Assembly: GCF_025352015.1 (NCBI RefSeq)
Contig: NZ_JANXUG010000097.1
Location: forward strand, 1-52,714
DNA from: Flavobacterium sp.
GTDB taxonomy: Bacteria; Bacteroidota; Bacteroidia; Flavobacteriales; Flavobacteriaceae
Length of the DNA: 52,714 bases
Direction of reading: 5' to 3'
Shown: piece after piece, positions 26,050-34,536 of the stretch
Position numbering within the stretch: the stretch's first letter is position 1
How the letters are laid out: the number at the start of each line of letters is the position of its first letter
The notes under the pieces: model-generated
What the model was told of the DNA's origin: nothing
Databases searched by the model: none
The model's input: the letters and a program-made list of their open reading frames with translations, nothing else
Program-made: the position numbers and the translations under genes

Positions 26050-26575
26050 TTATTTTTTGTAACCTATTTTTGTTCTTGGTTTTGCGTTTTCTTTTTTGTC
26101 TGTTAACTCATCTAAATAGCAAAAAACCAATTCGATATTTTTGTCATGGTTTTCTAGTTTCTTTTGATTTGTAAAACATCTATTTTTAAATTGGTTGTGT
26201 CTAAAAGCATTTCACGTACTTTTGTAAATATCCTCATAATTTGAATATTCGTTTGAATCGCTTTATTGCTATTCAAAACACTTGATAACATTAATACGCC
26301 GTGTTCTGTAAAACCATTGGTAAATAGCGTAAACCCATCTTTTCAGAATTGGAGGTCACAAATTGTGACCTCCAATTTTCGAATTCTGTTATATCAAGTT
26401 CAAACATAAAACCATACGTAAATCTAGAAATATTTCTTCTAACCGCTTGTTTTAAAACCCTCGTTTCAATTCCATAAAGTACGGCTAAATCACGAACAAA
26501 CATTACTTTTTGGTTTCTAATAAAGTAAATTTTATAAGAAATTAATTCTTCCGAAAAAGTTATATCGTTACTCAT
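26050..26575 (-). pseudogene. ORF6N-domain protein, disrupted by two frameshifts
   Basis: The first 88 codons read as a normal ORF6N DNA-binding domain protein (YKIYFIRNQKVMFVRDLAVLYG, ETRVLKQAVRRN, RYLPM). The frame then breaks at about 26309: with one more T the sequence continues [20 protein letters not shown], then [21 protein letters not shown] second single-base loss at about 26136 leads to the true tail [12 protein letters not shown] ... RTKIGYKK and stop. With both corrections the product is about 175 residues, the usual family length. Such proteins are often phage-derived or linked to mobile DNA. The gene is recently dead, since the rest is well preserved. Confidence 0.85.
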
Positions 26576-26578
26576 AAT

Positions 26579-27898
26579 TTAATTTACTAAAGAAATAAAT
26601 TGTTTCAATTTACCACTCTTACTTCGCTCTAATTTTTCTTTTCGTAGGAATGAAAAAGTTAAACCACTTTCTAAATAAGTAGTAATGGCTTTTTCAATCT
26701 TCTGAATTTGAGCCGACGTCAATGCTATTTCGCTAACATATTCGATGTCAAAAGTATCAATTTTGGTTTGTTTTATCACAAATTCTTTTACATTTCCGTC
26801 ATCCTCAATAATACTTTTTGTAACGTAATAAAAAGTCAATCCTGGAGATTTTTTGCCACTTGGCAAAATGGCAATATCATTCGTTCTACCAATCAGTTTC
26901 TTGAGAATAGGTTTTTTAAAGGTGCTTTTTTCGTCAAGAATCCCAACATCACCAATATCGTATCTTATAAATGGATGTGCTATATTATATAATGAAGTAA
27001 TCACAATTCTACCTTCTTTGCCGTTGGGCATAACGTTGTTTGCTTCGTCTAAAATTTCTACAAACAACGTTTCCGAGTTTACTTGCCATTCATCATTTGG
27101 GTTTTGAAATGCAATTAAATCTAGTTCAGAAGCACCATATTCATTTATAACAGGAACGCCAAATTGTTTTTCCATCAAAATTTTATCATCATCAAAAAGC
27201 ATTTCGGAAGTTACTATACAGCATTTTAATGTTGGGCAAACCGCTGTTAAAACAATATTTTTTTTCTGTAAAAATTTGGCAAATAAAACGATGGAAGATG
27301 TGTAACCGTTGATGTAGTCGAATTTCTTGTGCTGAAATTTTAGCAACACTTTTTCAAGAACAATATCCGATAAATCGAAAATAGTAAAACGATAGCGGTT
27401 ACTTAATAAATCTTTGATGCGTTCCTTTTTGTTTCCCATAAAATCTAACGGAATTCCATAAAAACGAGCTTGAAAAGACGAATTAAAATCAATGTCGAAC
27501 CAGCCAAATCTAAAGATAATGTTTGCCCAAGTTAGAGCATGACAAAATTTATCTTTGGCAAAAATAAAAGGATCACCACTTGAACCAGAAGTTTTGTTGA
27601 CGTAAACCATTTTTGGAGTGAAACTGCCAGAAAGTCTTTCTGATAAAGGTTTTTGAAACGCTTTTTTAGTCATTATGGGCAGTGCATCCCAATTTACAAA
27701 ACTAGATTCCCCAACAAATTCTCGATACGAAACATTGTTTTTTAAATGATAAGTAACGATTTCTTTTTTCTTTAGACTTACATAGTCTTCAAAATCAATT
27801 TCTGAAATAGCATCAATTTTTTCTAATTTAGCAATAGCTTCCTTCATTGGAAAACCATTTAGTTGTAACGAAAGATTAAAAAACGTGAAGATAGACAT
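26579..27898 (-). CDS. CapK-like adenylate-forming enzyme (phenylacetate-CoA ligase family)
   Basis: A 439-residue protein of the AMP-binding superfamily, CapK/PaaK-like branch, often found in capsule and O-antigen loci. Visible: KTSGSSGDPFIFAKD (P-loop equivalent, about residues 108-122), INEYGASELDLIAFQ, RYDIGDVGIL and LIGRTNDIAILPSGKK. The substrate is unknown; CapK relatives may activate a carboxylic acid for attachment to the glycan. I took the ATG giving MSIFTFFNLSLQLNGFP. The longer reading would start at a TTG inside the terminator stem of the upstream gene. The start lies right at the U-run of that terminator, leaving no obvious promoter. Confidence 0.82.
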   Translation of the reverse strand: MSIFTFFNLSLQLNGFPMKEAIAKLEKIDAISEIDFEDYVSLKKKEIVTYHLKNNVSYREFVGESSFVNWDALPIMTKKAFQKPLSERLSGSFTPKMVYVNKTSGSSGDPFIFAKDKFCHALTWANIIFRFGWFDIDFNSSFQARFYGIPLDFMGNKKERIKDLLSNRYRFTIFDLSDIVLEKVLLKFQHKKFDYINGYTSSIVLFAKFLQKKNIVLTAVCPTLKCCIVTSEMLFDDDKILMEKQFGVPVINEYGASELDLIAFQNPNDEWQVNSETLFVEILDEANNVMPNGKEGRIVITSLYNIAHPFIRYDIGDVGILDEKSTFKKPILKKLIGRTNDIAILPSGKKSPGLTFYYVTKSIIEDDGNVKEFVIKQTKIDTFDIEYVSEIALTSAQIQKIEKAITTYLESGLTFSFLRKEKLERSKSGKLKQFISLVN

Positions 27899-27926
27899 AA
27901 AAAAAAGGGCTAACAAAAGTCAGCCC
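27899..27926 (-). terminator. Terminator of the T9SS cargo gene
   Basis: On the minus strand AGGGCTGAC, loop TTTT and GTTAGCCCT form a stem of 8-9 pairs (one G-T), followed by eight T residues that run straight into the ATG of the CapK-like gene. Confidence 0.75.
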
Positions 27927-27949
27927 TAAAAATACTATTTTATTTGCAA

Positions 27950-29320
27950 TTAATTTTTAAGAATTTTAACTACCTCTTTTTTGTTGTCAGCGTTTAAGGT
28001 AAAGAAATAAGCACCTGTAGCAAAAGTAGAAATATCTACTGTGTTTTCTAAACCATTTAATGATTTAGTCATCACCACTTTACCCGATAGGTCAGTTACT
28101 GATAATTGATAAGCAGTTACATCAGTCGCAGCAATAGTTACAAATGATGAGGCAGGGTTTGGATAAACACTGAATTTTGTTGTTGCAAAACTTTGATTTG
28201 ATAATGTACCTGTTAATTTAAAAATACCACCTGTTAAAGGATCGGTACCGCTAAAACCAGCACACCAGCCCGTTGTGGCGTTTAAAAAAGCAGAAGCTCC
28301 TCTTTGTGTTGTTCCCGAAGGCTCTAAATCTGTCCAATTTGAACCGTTATCTGTACTAACAGAAGTTCCAACAGGTGCAGATTGTGAAGTTGCAACAATT
28401 GTAGTTGTGCCAGGAACATAAGTAAGAATTCGTCGTGTTCCCGAAAAAGTTGTACCTGCAGACCAAGTTTGACCGCCGTTTGAAGTGGTGTAAAAAGTAT
28501 ATACTGGTGAAGCCGTTGTACCCGATGTTTTTAGTAAACAACCACTACTAGGAGAACTAAAATCTACACTTCCATTATTTCCTGGTAAAGCAGCTCCAAA
28601 ATCTGATAATGGTGCTTGATAAGCATTCCACGTAACTCCTTTATCGGTGGTTCTGAATAATCGGCCCTTATTAGTAGTAAACCACATAGAATCACCAGAA
28701 GCAACATAACCGCCTGTGTAACCATATTCTCCGCTTAAAGGATTTGGTAAACTTGCAGCAGCAACCGCTGTCCAAGTTGTTCCACCATCTGTTGTTCTGT
28801 AAATTTCAAATTCACCAACTCCTGTCCCAATAGGGTCACCAACAGTTATTCCTATGCTAGCATTAAAAAAATGCACAAAATCGAAATATGAAGCAAGAGT
28901 TCCTGCAGTGGTATAAGCAGTAGCATTTTGCGCTGTCCAAGCACCACCACTATTAGAGGTTTTAAAAACACCGCCACCACCAGCGGCACTATCTACTGCG
29001 CCTACCCATGCAGTAGTTGCACTTACAGGAGAGATATTAGTGATTTTTAAGGTAGTATTACCAACATCAATAGTTCCTGAAGTCCAAGAAGCACCAGCAT
29101 TGGTTGTTTGTGTAAACTCTTGAACATTTGCGCCTGTAGTTGCAGGTGGCACTGGGGCTGCTCCGTCATAAGCCAATGCCCAAACAGTATTTGCATCTAC
29201 TATTCTAATTTCGCTTAAACCTCTACTGGCAGCACTAAATCCTGTGCCTTGTGCCGTCCACTGTGCATTTATAGTCGTAGCTACGGCAACTAATGATAAA
29301 GAAAGTAATAGTTTTTTCAT
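27950..29320 (-). CDS. Secreted YCF48/BNR-type beta-propeller protein with T9SS type A sorting domain
   Basis: A 456-residue exported protein. The signal peptide MKKLLLSLSLVAVATTINAQ is followed by repeats of the form TTxxGxTWxxxxxP, e.g. TTNAGASWTSG, TTDGGTTWTAV, TTDKGVTWNAY, TTSNGGQTWSAG and STDNGSNWTD. These are Asp-box-like blades of a propeller like YCF48/photosystem stability factor folds. The last 75 residues (from FSVYPNPASSFVTI, through LSVTDLSGKVVMTKSL and FATGAYFFTL, to VVKILKN) form a type A C-terminal sorting domain for the type IX secretion system. It is thus exported to the cell surface or medium. The ligand is unknown. Confidence 0.9.
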   Translation of the reverse strand: MKKLLLSLSLVAVATTINAQWTAQGTGFSAASRGLSEIRIVDANTVWALAYDGAAPVPPATTGANVQEFTQTTNAGASWTSGTIDVGNTTLKITNISPVSATTAWVGAVDSAAGGGGVFKTSNSGGAWTAQNATAYTTAGTLASYFDFVHFFNASIGITVGDPIGTGVGEFEIYRTTDGGTTWTAVAAASLPNPLSGEYGYTGGYVASGDSMWFTTNKGRLFRTTDKGVTWNAYQAPLSDFGAALPGNNGSVDFSSPSSGCLLKTSGTTASPVYTFYTTSNGGQTWSAGTTFSGTRRILTYVPGTTTIVATSQSAPVGTSVSTDNGSNWTDLEPSGTTQRGASAFLNATTGWCAGFSGTDPLTGGIFKLTGTLSNQSFATTKFSVYPNPASSFVTIAATDVTAYQLSVTDLSGKVVMTKSLNGLENTVDISTFATGAYFFTLNADNKKEVVKILKN

Positions 29321-29391
29321 AATTTTTTAGTGTTAATTATTTTTAAGAGCACTAAATTAATCAAAAAACACAAATAAAAAAATAAACAATC

Positions 29392-29399
29392 TATTTTTG
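29392..29399 (+). promoter_or_regulatory. Putative -7 box for purD
   Basis: TATTTTTG fits TAnnTTTG and ends 22 nt before the purD start, in the gap to the divergent T9SS cargo gene. Confidence 0.5.
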
Positions 29400-29421
29400 T
29401 ACAAAGATTAACAACAAGACG

Positions 29422-30696
29422 ATGAAAATTCTGTTATTAGGTTCGGGAGGCAGGGAACATGCTTTGGCTTCAAAAATGGTTCAAAGCTCAAAATGTTCAA
29501 CACTTTTTGTAGCGCCAGGTAATGCAGGAACAGCTACAATAGCACATAATATTGCTGTATGCCCCACAAATTTTGAAGCCATAAAAAAACTTGTTCTTCA
29601 AGATAAAATAGACATGGTAGTGGTTGGTCCTGAAGATCCTTTAGTTTTAGGAATTTATGATTTCTTTAAAATGGATTCGGCATTACATCATATTGCTGTT
29701 ATTGGTCCCTCAAAAGTGGGCGCGCAACTAGAAGGGAGTAAAGAATTTGCTAAAGAATTTTTAGTCAATCATAAAATCCCAACAGCAGCCTACGAAAGTT
29801 TTACGGCAGCAACAATCGAAAAGGGATGTCACTTTTTAGAAACATTGCAATCTCCTTATGTTTTAAAAGCCGATGGATTAGCTGGAGGGAAAGGCGTTTT
29901 AATTCTTCACGATTTAGTGGAAGCAAAATGCGAATTGCGAAATATGTTAGTGCATGCAAAGTTTGGGAAGGCCAGTTCAAAAGTCGTCATCGAAGAATTT
30001 CTCGATGGTATCGAATTGAGTTGTTTTGTTCTGACCGACGGCAAAAACTATAAAATGTTGCCAACCGCTAAAGATTATAAGCGAATTGGAGAAGGCGATT
30101 CAGGATTGAATACAGGCGGAATGGGAGCAATTTCCCCAGTGCCATTTGCGAATGCTGTTTTACTTGAAAAAATAGAAACGCGAATAGTAAAACCAACCAT
30201 CGATGGTTTGCAAAAAGAGGGAATAGAATACAAAGGATTTATTTTTATTGGATTAATCATTGTCAAAGGAGAACCGATTGTTATTGAATACAATGTTAGA
30301 ATGGGTGATCCAGAAACCGAAGTCGTAATCCCAAGAATTAAATCAGATTTGGTCGAATTGTTTCAGGCTGTGGCCGACGAAAAATTGAATGAAATTGTTT
30401 TAGAAATAGACAATAGAAGCGCCGCTACAATTATGATTGTTTCGGGAGGATATCCTGAAGAATATGAAAAAGGTTTTGAAATTTCAGGAATACAAAACAT
30501 CAAAGATTCTTTGGTTTTTCATGCAGCGACAAAATTTGAAAACGGAAAAGTGCTTACCAATGGCGGCAGAGTTTTATCGGTAACTTCTTTTGGAACTGAT
30601 TTTCAAGAAGCCATAAAAAAATCTTACCTAAATATAGAAAAGCTACATTTTGATAAGATGTATTTTAGAAAAGATATTGGCAATGATTTAAAATAA
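29422..30696 (+). CDS. purD: Phosphoribosylamine-glycine ligase
   Basis: A 424-residue GARS enzyme, the second step of de novo purine synthesis (phosphoribosylamine + glycine + ATP). It has the N-terminal GSGGREHALASKM at residues 7-19, VGPEDPLVLGIYD, the ATP-grasp part with LKADGLAGGKGVLI, FLDGIELSCFVLTDG, GGMGAISPVPFA, IEYNVRMGDPETEVV and the C-terminal ATIMIVSGGYPEEYEKG. The length is canonical. It is a core gene with its own promoter box and a small hairpin after the stop. Confidence 0.97.
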   Translation: MKILLLGSGGREHALASKMVQSSKCSTLFVAPGNAGTATIAHNIAVCPTNFEAIKKLVLQDKIDMVVVGPEDPLVLGIYDFFKMDSALHHIAVIGPSKVGAQLEGSKEFAKEFLVNHKIPTAAYESFTAATIEKGCHFLETLQSPYVLKADGLAGGKGVLILHDLVEAKCELRNMLVHAKFGKASSKVVIEEFLDGIELSCFVLTDGKNYKMLPTAKDYKRIGEGDSGLNTGGMGAISPVPFANAVLLEKIETRIVKPTIDGLQKEGIEYKGFIFIGLIIVKGEPIVIEYNVRMGDPETEVVIPRIKSDLVELFQAVADEKLNEIVLEIDNRSAATIMIVSGGYPEEYEKGFEISGIQNIKDSLVFHAATKFENGKVLTNGGRVLSVTSFGTDFQEAIKKSYLNIEKLHFDKMYFRKDIGNDLK

Positions 30697-30710
30697 TTTT
30701 TCTTTTCTCC

Positions 30711-30723
30711 ATTGGAGATTAAG
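30711..30723. terminator. Small hairpin after purD
   Basis: TCTCC-ATT-GGAGA, a perfect 5-bp stem followed after a few bases by TTTTTATTTT, between the convergent purD and the DUF6341 gene. Confidence 0.4.
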
Positions 30724-30729
30724 AGGTTT

Positions 30730-30960
30730 TTATTTTAAAAAAGAATGCGCCGTAGTATCTTGATTTTCTTCATTGTTATCTTTGTGTGACTTCAGTTCTT
30801 TACACCAAAAGATGATGTATTTAAAACAAATTAAAACTAAAGCCCAACTTACGATGTTAGCCAACCACCAATTGCTTAGTTCTAATGAACGCAAAAAATC
30901 AAGTGGTTTGAATAAAAAATCTACAAATAAAGTTTGAATGCCTTCAAAAAATGCTTTCAT
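30730..30960 (-). CDS. DUF6341-like small membrane protein
   Basis: A 76-residue protein with the pattern MKAFFEGIQTLFVDFLFKPLDFLRSLELSNWW, one membrane helix (about 35-54) and the conserved tail NNEENQDTTAHSFLK. This is the flavobacterial family DUF6341 (assignment from memory). It is found beside DUF6427 and upp in relatives, as here, so it is part of a conserved core neighbourhood. Function unknown. Confidence 0.75.
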   Translation of the reverse strand: MKAFFEGIQTLFVDFLFKPLDFLRSLELSNWWLANIVSWALVLICFKYIIFWCKELKSHKDNNEENQDTTAHSFLK

Positions 30961-31005
30961 TTTATAAAATGTTATATTTACAGTGCAAATGTATAAAATA
31001 TCCTT

Positions 31006-31935
31006 ATGATAACAAGTGTTTTTAAAAAATCTACGATAGTTAATTATACTTTGATTGGCGTTTTGCTGTTGATGTTCTTTTTTTTATATCAAAAAAGCGG
31101 TTCCCTAATGATTCATTCGGAACCTAACTTTTCAAAAACGGGAACGAATATACTGTTGCTGCTGTCTTCTTTTTTCATGGTAAATTTTACTGTTAAGAAG
31201 AATAATTTAACCAAAGACAGCAGCTATACTATCTTATTTTTTCTTTTGTTTATGATGATATCTCCGTCGGTTTTAAAAGACAATAACTTGCTTTTTGCCA
31301 ATTTTTTTCTGCTTTTAGCGATAAGAAGATTGATTTCGTTACAAACTTTAAAAGCGCCAAAAGAGAAAATTTTTGATGCATCTATGTGGATTTTTATTGC
31401 AGCCTTATTTCATTTTTGGTGCATTCTTTTCATCATATTGGTATACATTTCTATAATTTTTCACGTCTCAAGAGATTATAGAAATTGGCTGTTACCGTTT
31501 GTGGCTTTTTTTGCAACGATAGTTATATTTATGGTTTACGCTTTGGCATTCGATAAAACATGGATTGCACATATCTTAAGTCAAACCCAAACTAATTTTC
31601 AGCTGGATTATTTTACCAATAATTATCAAAATATGGCACTTTCATTCTTTGCGGTAATTGCATTGTATTTTGTATTTTCAATGGTTTTTTCTTTAACAAA
31701 TAGACCACAGATTTTACAAGCATCTTATAAGAAAATGATATTCGGCTTTTTGATTGGAGTTACTGTGTTTTTGATTTCGCCCCAGAAAAACAATGCCATG
31801 TTACTGTTTACTTTCATGCCATTATCACTTATGTGCACTACAAACATTGAATATTCCCAAAATAAAATGTATCAGGAGATAGTGTTATTGTTATTAATTT
31901 TGGGAAGCTTTTTCAGTTTCTTTTCCCAGTTATAA
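31006..31935 (+). CDS. DUF6427-like polytopic membrane protein
   Basis: A 309-residue inner-membrane protein with about nine hydrophobic helices, beginning MITSVFKKSTIVNYTLIG. It corresponds to the flavobacterial family DUF6427 (from memory), conserved next to upp. A charged motif LLAIRRLISLQTLKAPKEKIFDASMW lies between helices and may be cytoplasmic. It overlaps the convergent upp gene by 6 nt. No enzymatic motif is visible and its role is unknown. Confidence 0.72.
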   Translation: MITSVFKKSTIVNYTLIGVLLLMFFFLYQKSGSLMIHSEPNFSKTGTNILLLLSSFFMVNFTVKKNNLTKDSSYTILFFLLFMMISPSVLKDNNLLFANFFLLLAIRRLISLQTLKAPKEKIFDASMWIFIAALFHFWCILFIILVYISIIFHVSRDYRNWLLPFVAFFATIVIFMVYALAFDKTWIAHILSQTQTNFQLDYFTNNYQNMALSFFAVIALYFVFSMVFSLTNRPQILQASYKKMIFGFLIGVTVFLISPQKNNAMLLFTFMPLSLMCTTNIEYSQNKMYQEIVLLLLILGSFFSFFSQL

Positions 31936-32583
31936 TTTGCTTCCGTAAGCCAAATCCCCTGCATCGCCAAGCCCAGGAACGATATAATTTTTTTCGTTAA
32001 GTTTTTCATCTATAGCTGCTATCCAAAGATGGCAACTGTCAGGAAGACTTTTTTGCAAATAATCAATACCTTCTGGAGCCGCAATTACAACGGCGATATG
32101 AATTTCTTTTGGTTTTTGTTCCAAATGCAGTTTTTGTAAAACGGCCACCATCGATTGTCCCGTGGCAAGCATGGGATCAATCAGAATTAAATTTTTATTT
32201 TCAAAAGAAGGAGCTGCTTGATATTCGACTAAAATCTCAAAATCAGCATCGTTGTTATAATGATGACGATAGGCAGAAACAAACCCGTTTTCGGCATTGT
32301 CAAAAATAGTCATAAAGCCAGTGTGCAAAGCCAATCCGGCCCGAAGAATAGAACATAAAACCACATGATCGGCAATGGTGGTTGTGCGCTTTATGCCTAA
32401 CGGAGTTTGAACATCAATAGCTTTATATTCTAAAGTTTTACTCAATTCATATGCCATAATTTCGCCAATGCGCTCCATATTTTTTCGAAATCGCATGCTG
32501 TCTTTTTGGATGTTGACATCGCGTATTTGTGCCAAATAATGATTGAGGATGCTATTGTTTTCGGAAATATTATGAAGATGCAT
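31930..32583 (-). CDS. upp: Uracil phosphoribosyltransferase
   Basis: A 217-residue salvage enzyme making UMP from uracil and PRPP. Visible: the PRPP loop LILIDPMLATGQSMVAVL, the RAGLALHTGF segment, and the uracil-binding end NYIVPGLGDAGDLAYGSKL (family norm GDAGDRxYGT; Leu in place of Arg occurs in Bacteroidota members). It is convergent with the DUF6427-like gene and divergent from the DUF4254 gene. Confidence 0.95.
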   Translation of the reverse strand: MHLHNISENNSILNHYLAQIRDVNIQKDSMRFRKNMERIGEIMAYELSKTLEYKAIDVQTPLGIKRTTTIADHVVLCSILRAGLALHTGFMTIFDNAENGFVSAYRHHYNNDADFEILVEYQAAPSFENKNLILIDPMLATGQSMVAVLQKLHLEQKPKEIHIAVVIAAPEGIDYLQKSLPDSCHLWIAAIDEKLNEKNYIVPGLGDAGDLAYGSKL

Positions 32584-32621
32584 GAATAGAATAATTTATA
32601 TTTAGGTAAATGTATAAAAAC

Positions 32622-32629
32622 TATCTTTG
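32622..32629 (+). promoter_or_regulatory. Putative -7 box for the DUF4254/GT9 unit
   Basis: TATCTTTG fits TAnnTTTG, with TTTA at 32601-32604 as a possible weak -33. It would give an unusually long leader of about 75 nt before the DUF4254 start. Confidence 0.5.
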
Positions 32630-32692
32630 CACCCGAGACCTTTAGGTCGAATTTTATGACCCGAGCCATAAACGCGAACGGATCGAAGTTAA
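32630..32692 (+). promoter_or_regulatory. GC-rich structured 5' leader of unknown class
   Basis: Between the -7 box and the DUF4254 start lies a stretch much richer in G and C than its surroundings. It has GACCT-TT-AGGTC at 32637-32648, then TTTATG and CATAAA flanking ACCCGAGC, then a smaller CG/CG pairing. It matches no riboswitch I recognise. It may be a cis-regulatory leader or a small RNA. Confidence 0.4.
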
Positions 32693-32713
32693 ATAAAATA
32701 AAAAATTTAAGTT

Positions 32714-33319
32714 ATGTTTTCACAATTTGCATTTCCTATTTTCGAACAAAGCATTAAAGATTATCATGTCATAGATGATGTGTATCAACCTACTTTAAAC
32801 CCTTATACCAAAGGAACTATCGAATATTTATTGTATGCCAAAAATTGGGTAGATACCGTGCAATGGCATTATGAAGACATCATCCGTGACCCAAATATTG
32901 ATCCTGTAGCAGCTTTGGTTTTGAAGCGAAAAATCGATGCGTCAAATCAGGTTCGTACGGATATGGTGGAATATATCGACAGTTATTTTTTGCAAAAACA
33001 TGCAGTCGTAAAGATAAAACCGAATGCTAAAATAAATACTGAAAGTCCTGCCTGGGCGATAGATCGTTTGTCTATTTTAGCCTTGAAAATTTATCACATG
33101 AACGAAGAAGCCAATCGTGCCGAAGCTTCAGCAGAACATCGAATGAAATGTCAGGAAAAATTAAACGTTTTATTGAATCAAAAAAGCGACATGTTCATCT
33201 CCATCAACGATTTGTTGGTCGATATTGAAAACGGAGACAAATTTATGAAAGTGTACAAGCAAATGAAAATGTACAACGACGACGATTTGAATCCAGTGTT
33301 GTATCAAAACAAAAAATAA
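32714..33319 (+). CDS. DUF4254 domain protein
   Basis: A 201-residue soluble, helix-rich protein of the Bacteroidota family DUF4254, recognisable by KNWVDTVQWHYEDIIRDPNID, VLKRKIDASNQVRTDMVEYID and the C-terminal MKVYKQMKMYNDDDLNPVLY. It is commonly encoded directly upstream of an ADP-heptose:LPS heptosyltransferase-like GT9 gene, as here, suggesting a link to lipopolysaccharide core assembly. No catalytic motif is known. A GC-rich structured leader precedes it. Confidence 0.85.
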   Translation: MFSQFAFPIFEQSIKDYHVIDDVYQPTLNPYTKGTIEYLLYAKNWVDTVQWHYEDIIRDPNIDPVAALVLKRKIDASNQVRTDMVEYIDSYFLQKHAVVKIKPNAKINTESPAWAIDRLSILALKIYHMNEEANRAEASAEHRMKCQEKLNVLLNQKSDMFISINDLLVDIENGDKFMKVYKQMKMYNDDDLNPVLYQNKK

Positions 33320-33330
33320 TACTCCATTTG

Positions 33331-33390
33331 TCATTCTGACGAAGGAAGAATCTAAAACGCTATAATTGATATTTTACTTCGTTAGAATGA
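33331..33390. repeat. 60-nt intergenic palindromic element
   Basis: TCATTCTGACGAAG at 33331-33344 pairs with CTTCGTTAGAATGA at 33377-33390 (13 of 14 pairs, the other a G-T). The spacer starts GAAGAATCTAAAACG. It resembles the short interspersed elements often seen between flavobacterial genes. It separates the DUF4254 and GT9 genes and could form a long mRNA hairpin. Confidence 0.7.
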
Positions 33391-33409
33391 AAATAATAAC
33401 TTGATCTAG

Positions 33410-34453
33410 TTGCAAAAACCAATCCAACATATAGCAGTCATTCGATTGTCTGCCATGGGCGATGTAGCGATAACAGTTCCTGTTATCAGAGCGTTGGTAC
33501 AGCAAAATCCGAACGTAAGAATCACTATGGTTTCGCGACCATTTTTTCAATCTTTTTTTGATGACATTCCAAATGTGGATTTCTTTGCAGTGGATGTAAA
33601 AGGAAGACACAAAGGTTTTTTAGGGTTACTAAAATTGTATACTGACTTGAAGCAATTAAATATTGATGCCGTCGCCGATTTGCATAATGTGTTACGTTCT
33701 CAAATCATTCGTACGTTATTCGTTTTAAACGGAAAAAAAGTGGCATTTACCAATAAAGGCAGAGCCGAAAAAAAAGCATTGACGCGTGCCGAAAACAAAA
33801 TTTTCAAACCAATTAAAACCATGGTCGAAAGACATGTTGAAACTTTTAAAAAGCTGGGTTTTAACGTTGATTTATCTAGTCCAAAATTTCCGAAAAAAAA
33901 GAATATATCAAATGAAATTTTAAAAGTTTCGGGTGAAAAAAGAAAAGATAAATGGATTGGCATTGCACCTTTTGCGCAATATGAAAGCAAAGTCTATCCA
34001 CAGGATTTGATGCAGCAAGTGATTGACGATTTAGCATCTGACACAAAAAATAAAATCTTTCTTTTTGGTGGCGGCAATAAGGAGATAGAAATCCTAAACA
34101 CGTTTGCAAAAAGAAAAGAAAACGTTATCAATGTCGCAGGAAAATTAAATTTACCACAAGAATTAGAGTTGATTTCCAATCTTGATGTAATGCTTTCTAT
34201 GGATTCTGGAAACGCACATATTGCCGCAATGCTTGGTACAAAAGTCATTACGCTTTGGGGCGCAACGCATCCATTTGCAGGATTTGCACCATTCAATCAA
34301 CCCATAGAAAACGGTTTGGTTTCTGATAGGGACAAGTTTCGCTTATTACCAACATCCGTTTATGGAAATAAGAAAGTGGAAGGCTATGAAGAAGCAATGA
34401 GAACGATTTCTCCCGCAATTGTTATTGAAAAAATAAGAGTCAAGATTGCTTAA
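33410..34453 (+). CDS. GT9 glycosyltransferase, heptosyltransferase-like (TTG start)
   Basis: A 347-residue GT-B enzyme of family 9 (ADP-heptose:LPS heptosyltransferase type). It opens IAVIRLSAMGDVAITVPVIRAL and later has VADLHNVLRSQ, IGIAPFAQYESKVYPQ and MLSMDSGNAHIAAMLGTKVITLWGATHPFAGFAPF. These cover the acceptor site and the donor-binding DSGxxHIA block. There is no ATG before the conserved start, so a TTG is the best start; its use is inferred. It probably adds heptose or a related sugar to the lipopolysaccharide inner core. Confidence 0.87.
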   Translation: MQKPIQHIAVIRLSAMGDVAITVPVIRALVQQNPNVRITMVSRPFFQSFFDDIPNVDFFAVDVKGRHKGFLGLLKLYTDLKQLNIDAVADLHNVLRSQIIRTLFVLNGKKVAFTNKGRAEKKALTRAENKIFKPIKTMVERHVETFKKLGFNVDLSSPKFPKKKNISNEILKVSGEKRKDKWIGIAPFAQYESKVYPQDLMQQVIDDLASDTKNKIFLFGGGNKEIEILNTFAKRKENVINVAGKLNLPQELELISNLDVMLSMDSGNAHIAAMLGTKVITLWGATHPFAGFAPFNQPIENGLVSDRDKFRLLPTSVYGNKKVEGYEEAMRTISPAIVIEKIRVKIA

Positions 34454-34536
34454 CTGTAAAAATCACAACCAATTTCTGAACTAAAAAAATCACTCTTCTT
34501 TCCTATTGCTTCTTTTCTCTTTCTTCTTTTCGCTAA

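Noticed and set aside
32630..32692. tRNA or known riboswitch in the GC-rich leader
   Set aside because: No cloverleaf, T-loop or known aptamer pattern could be drawn; only short local stems.
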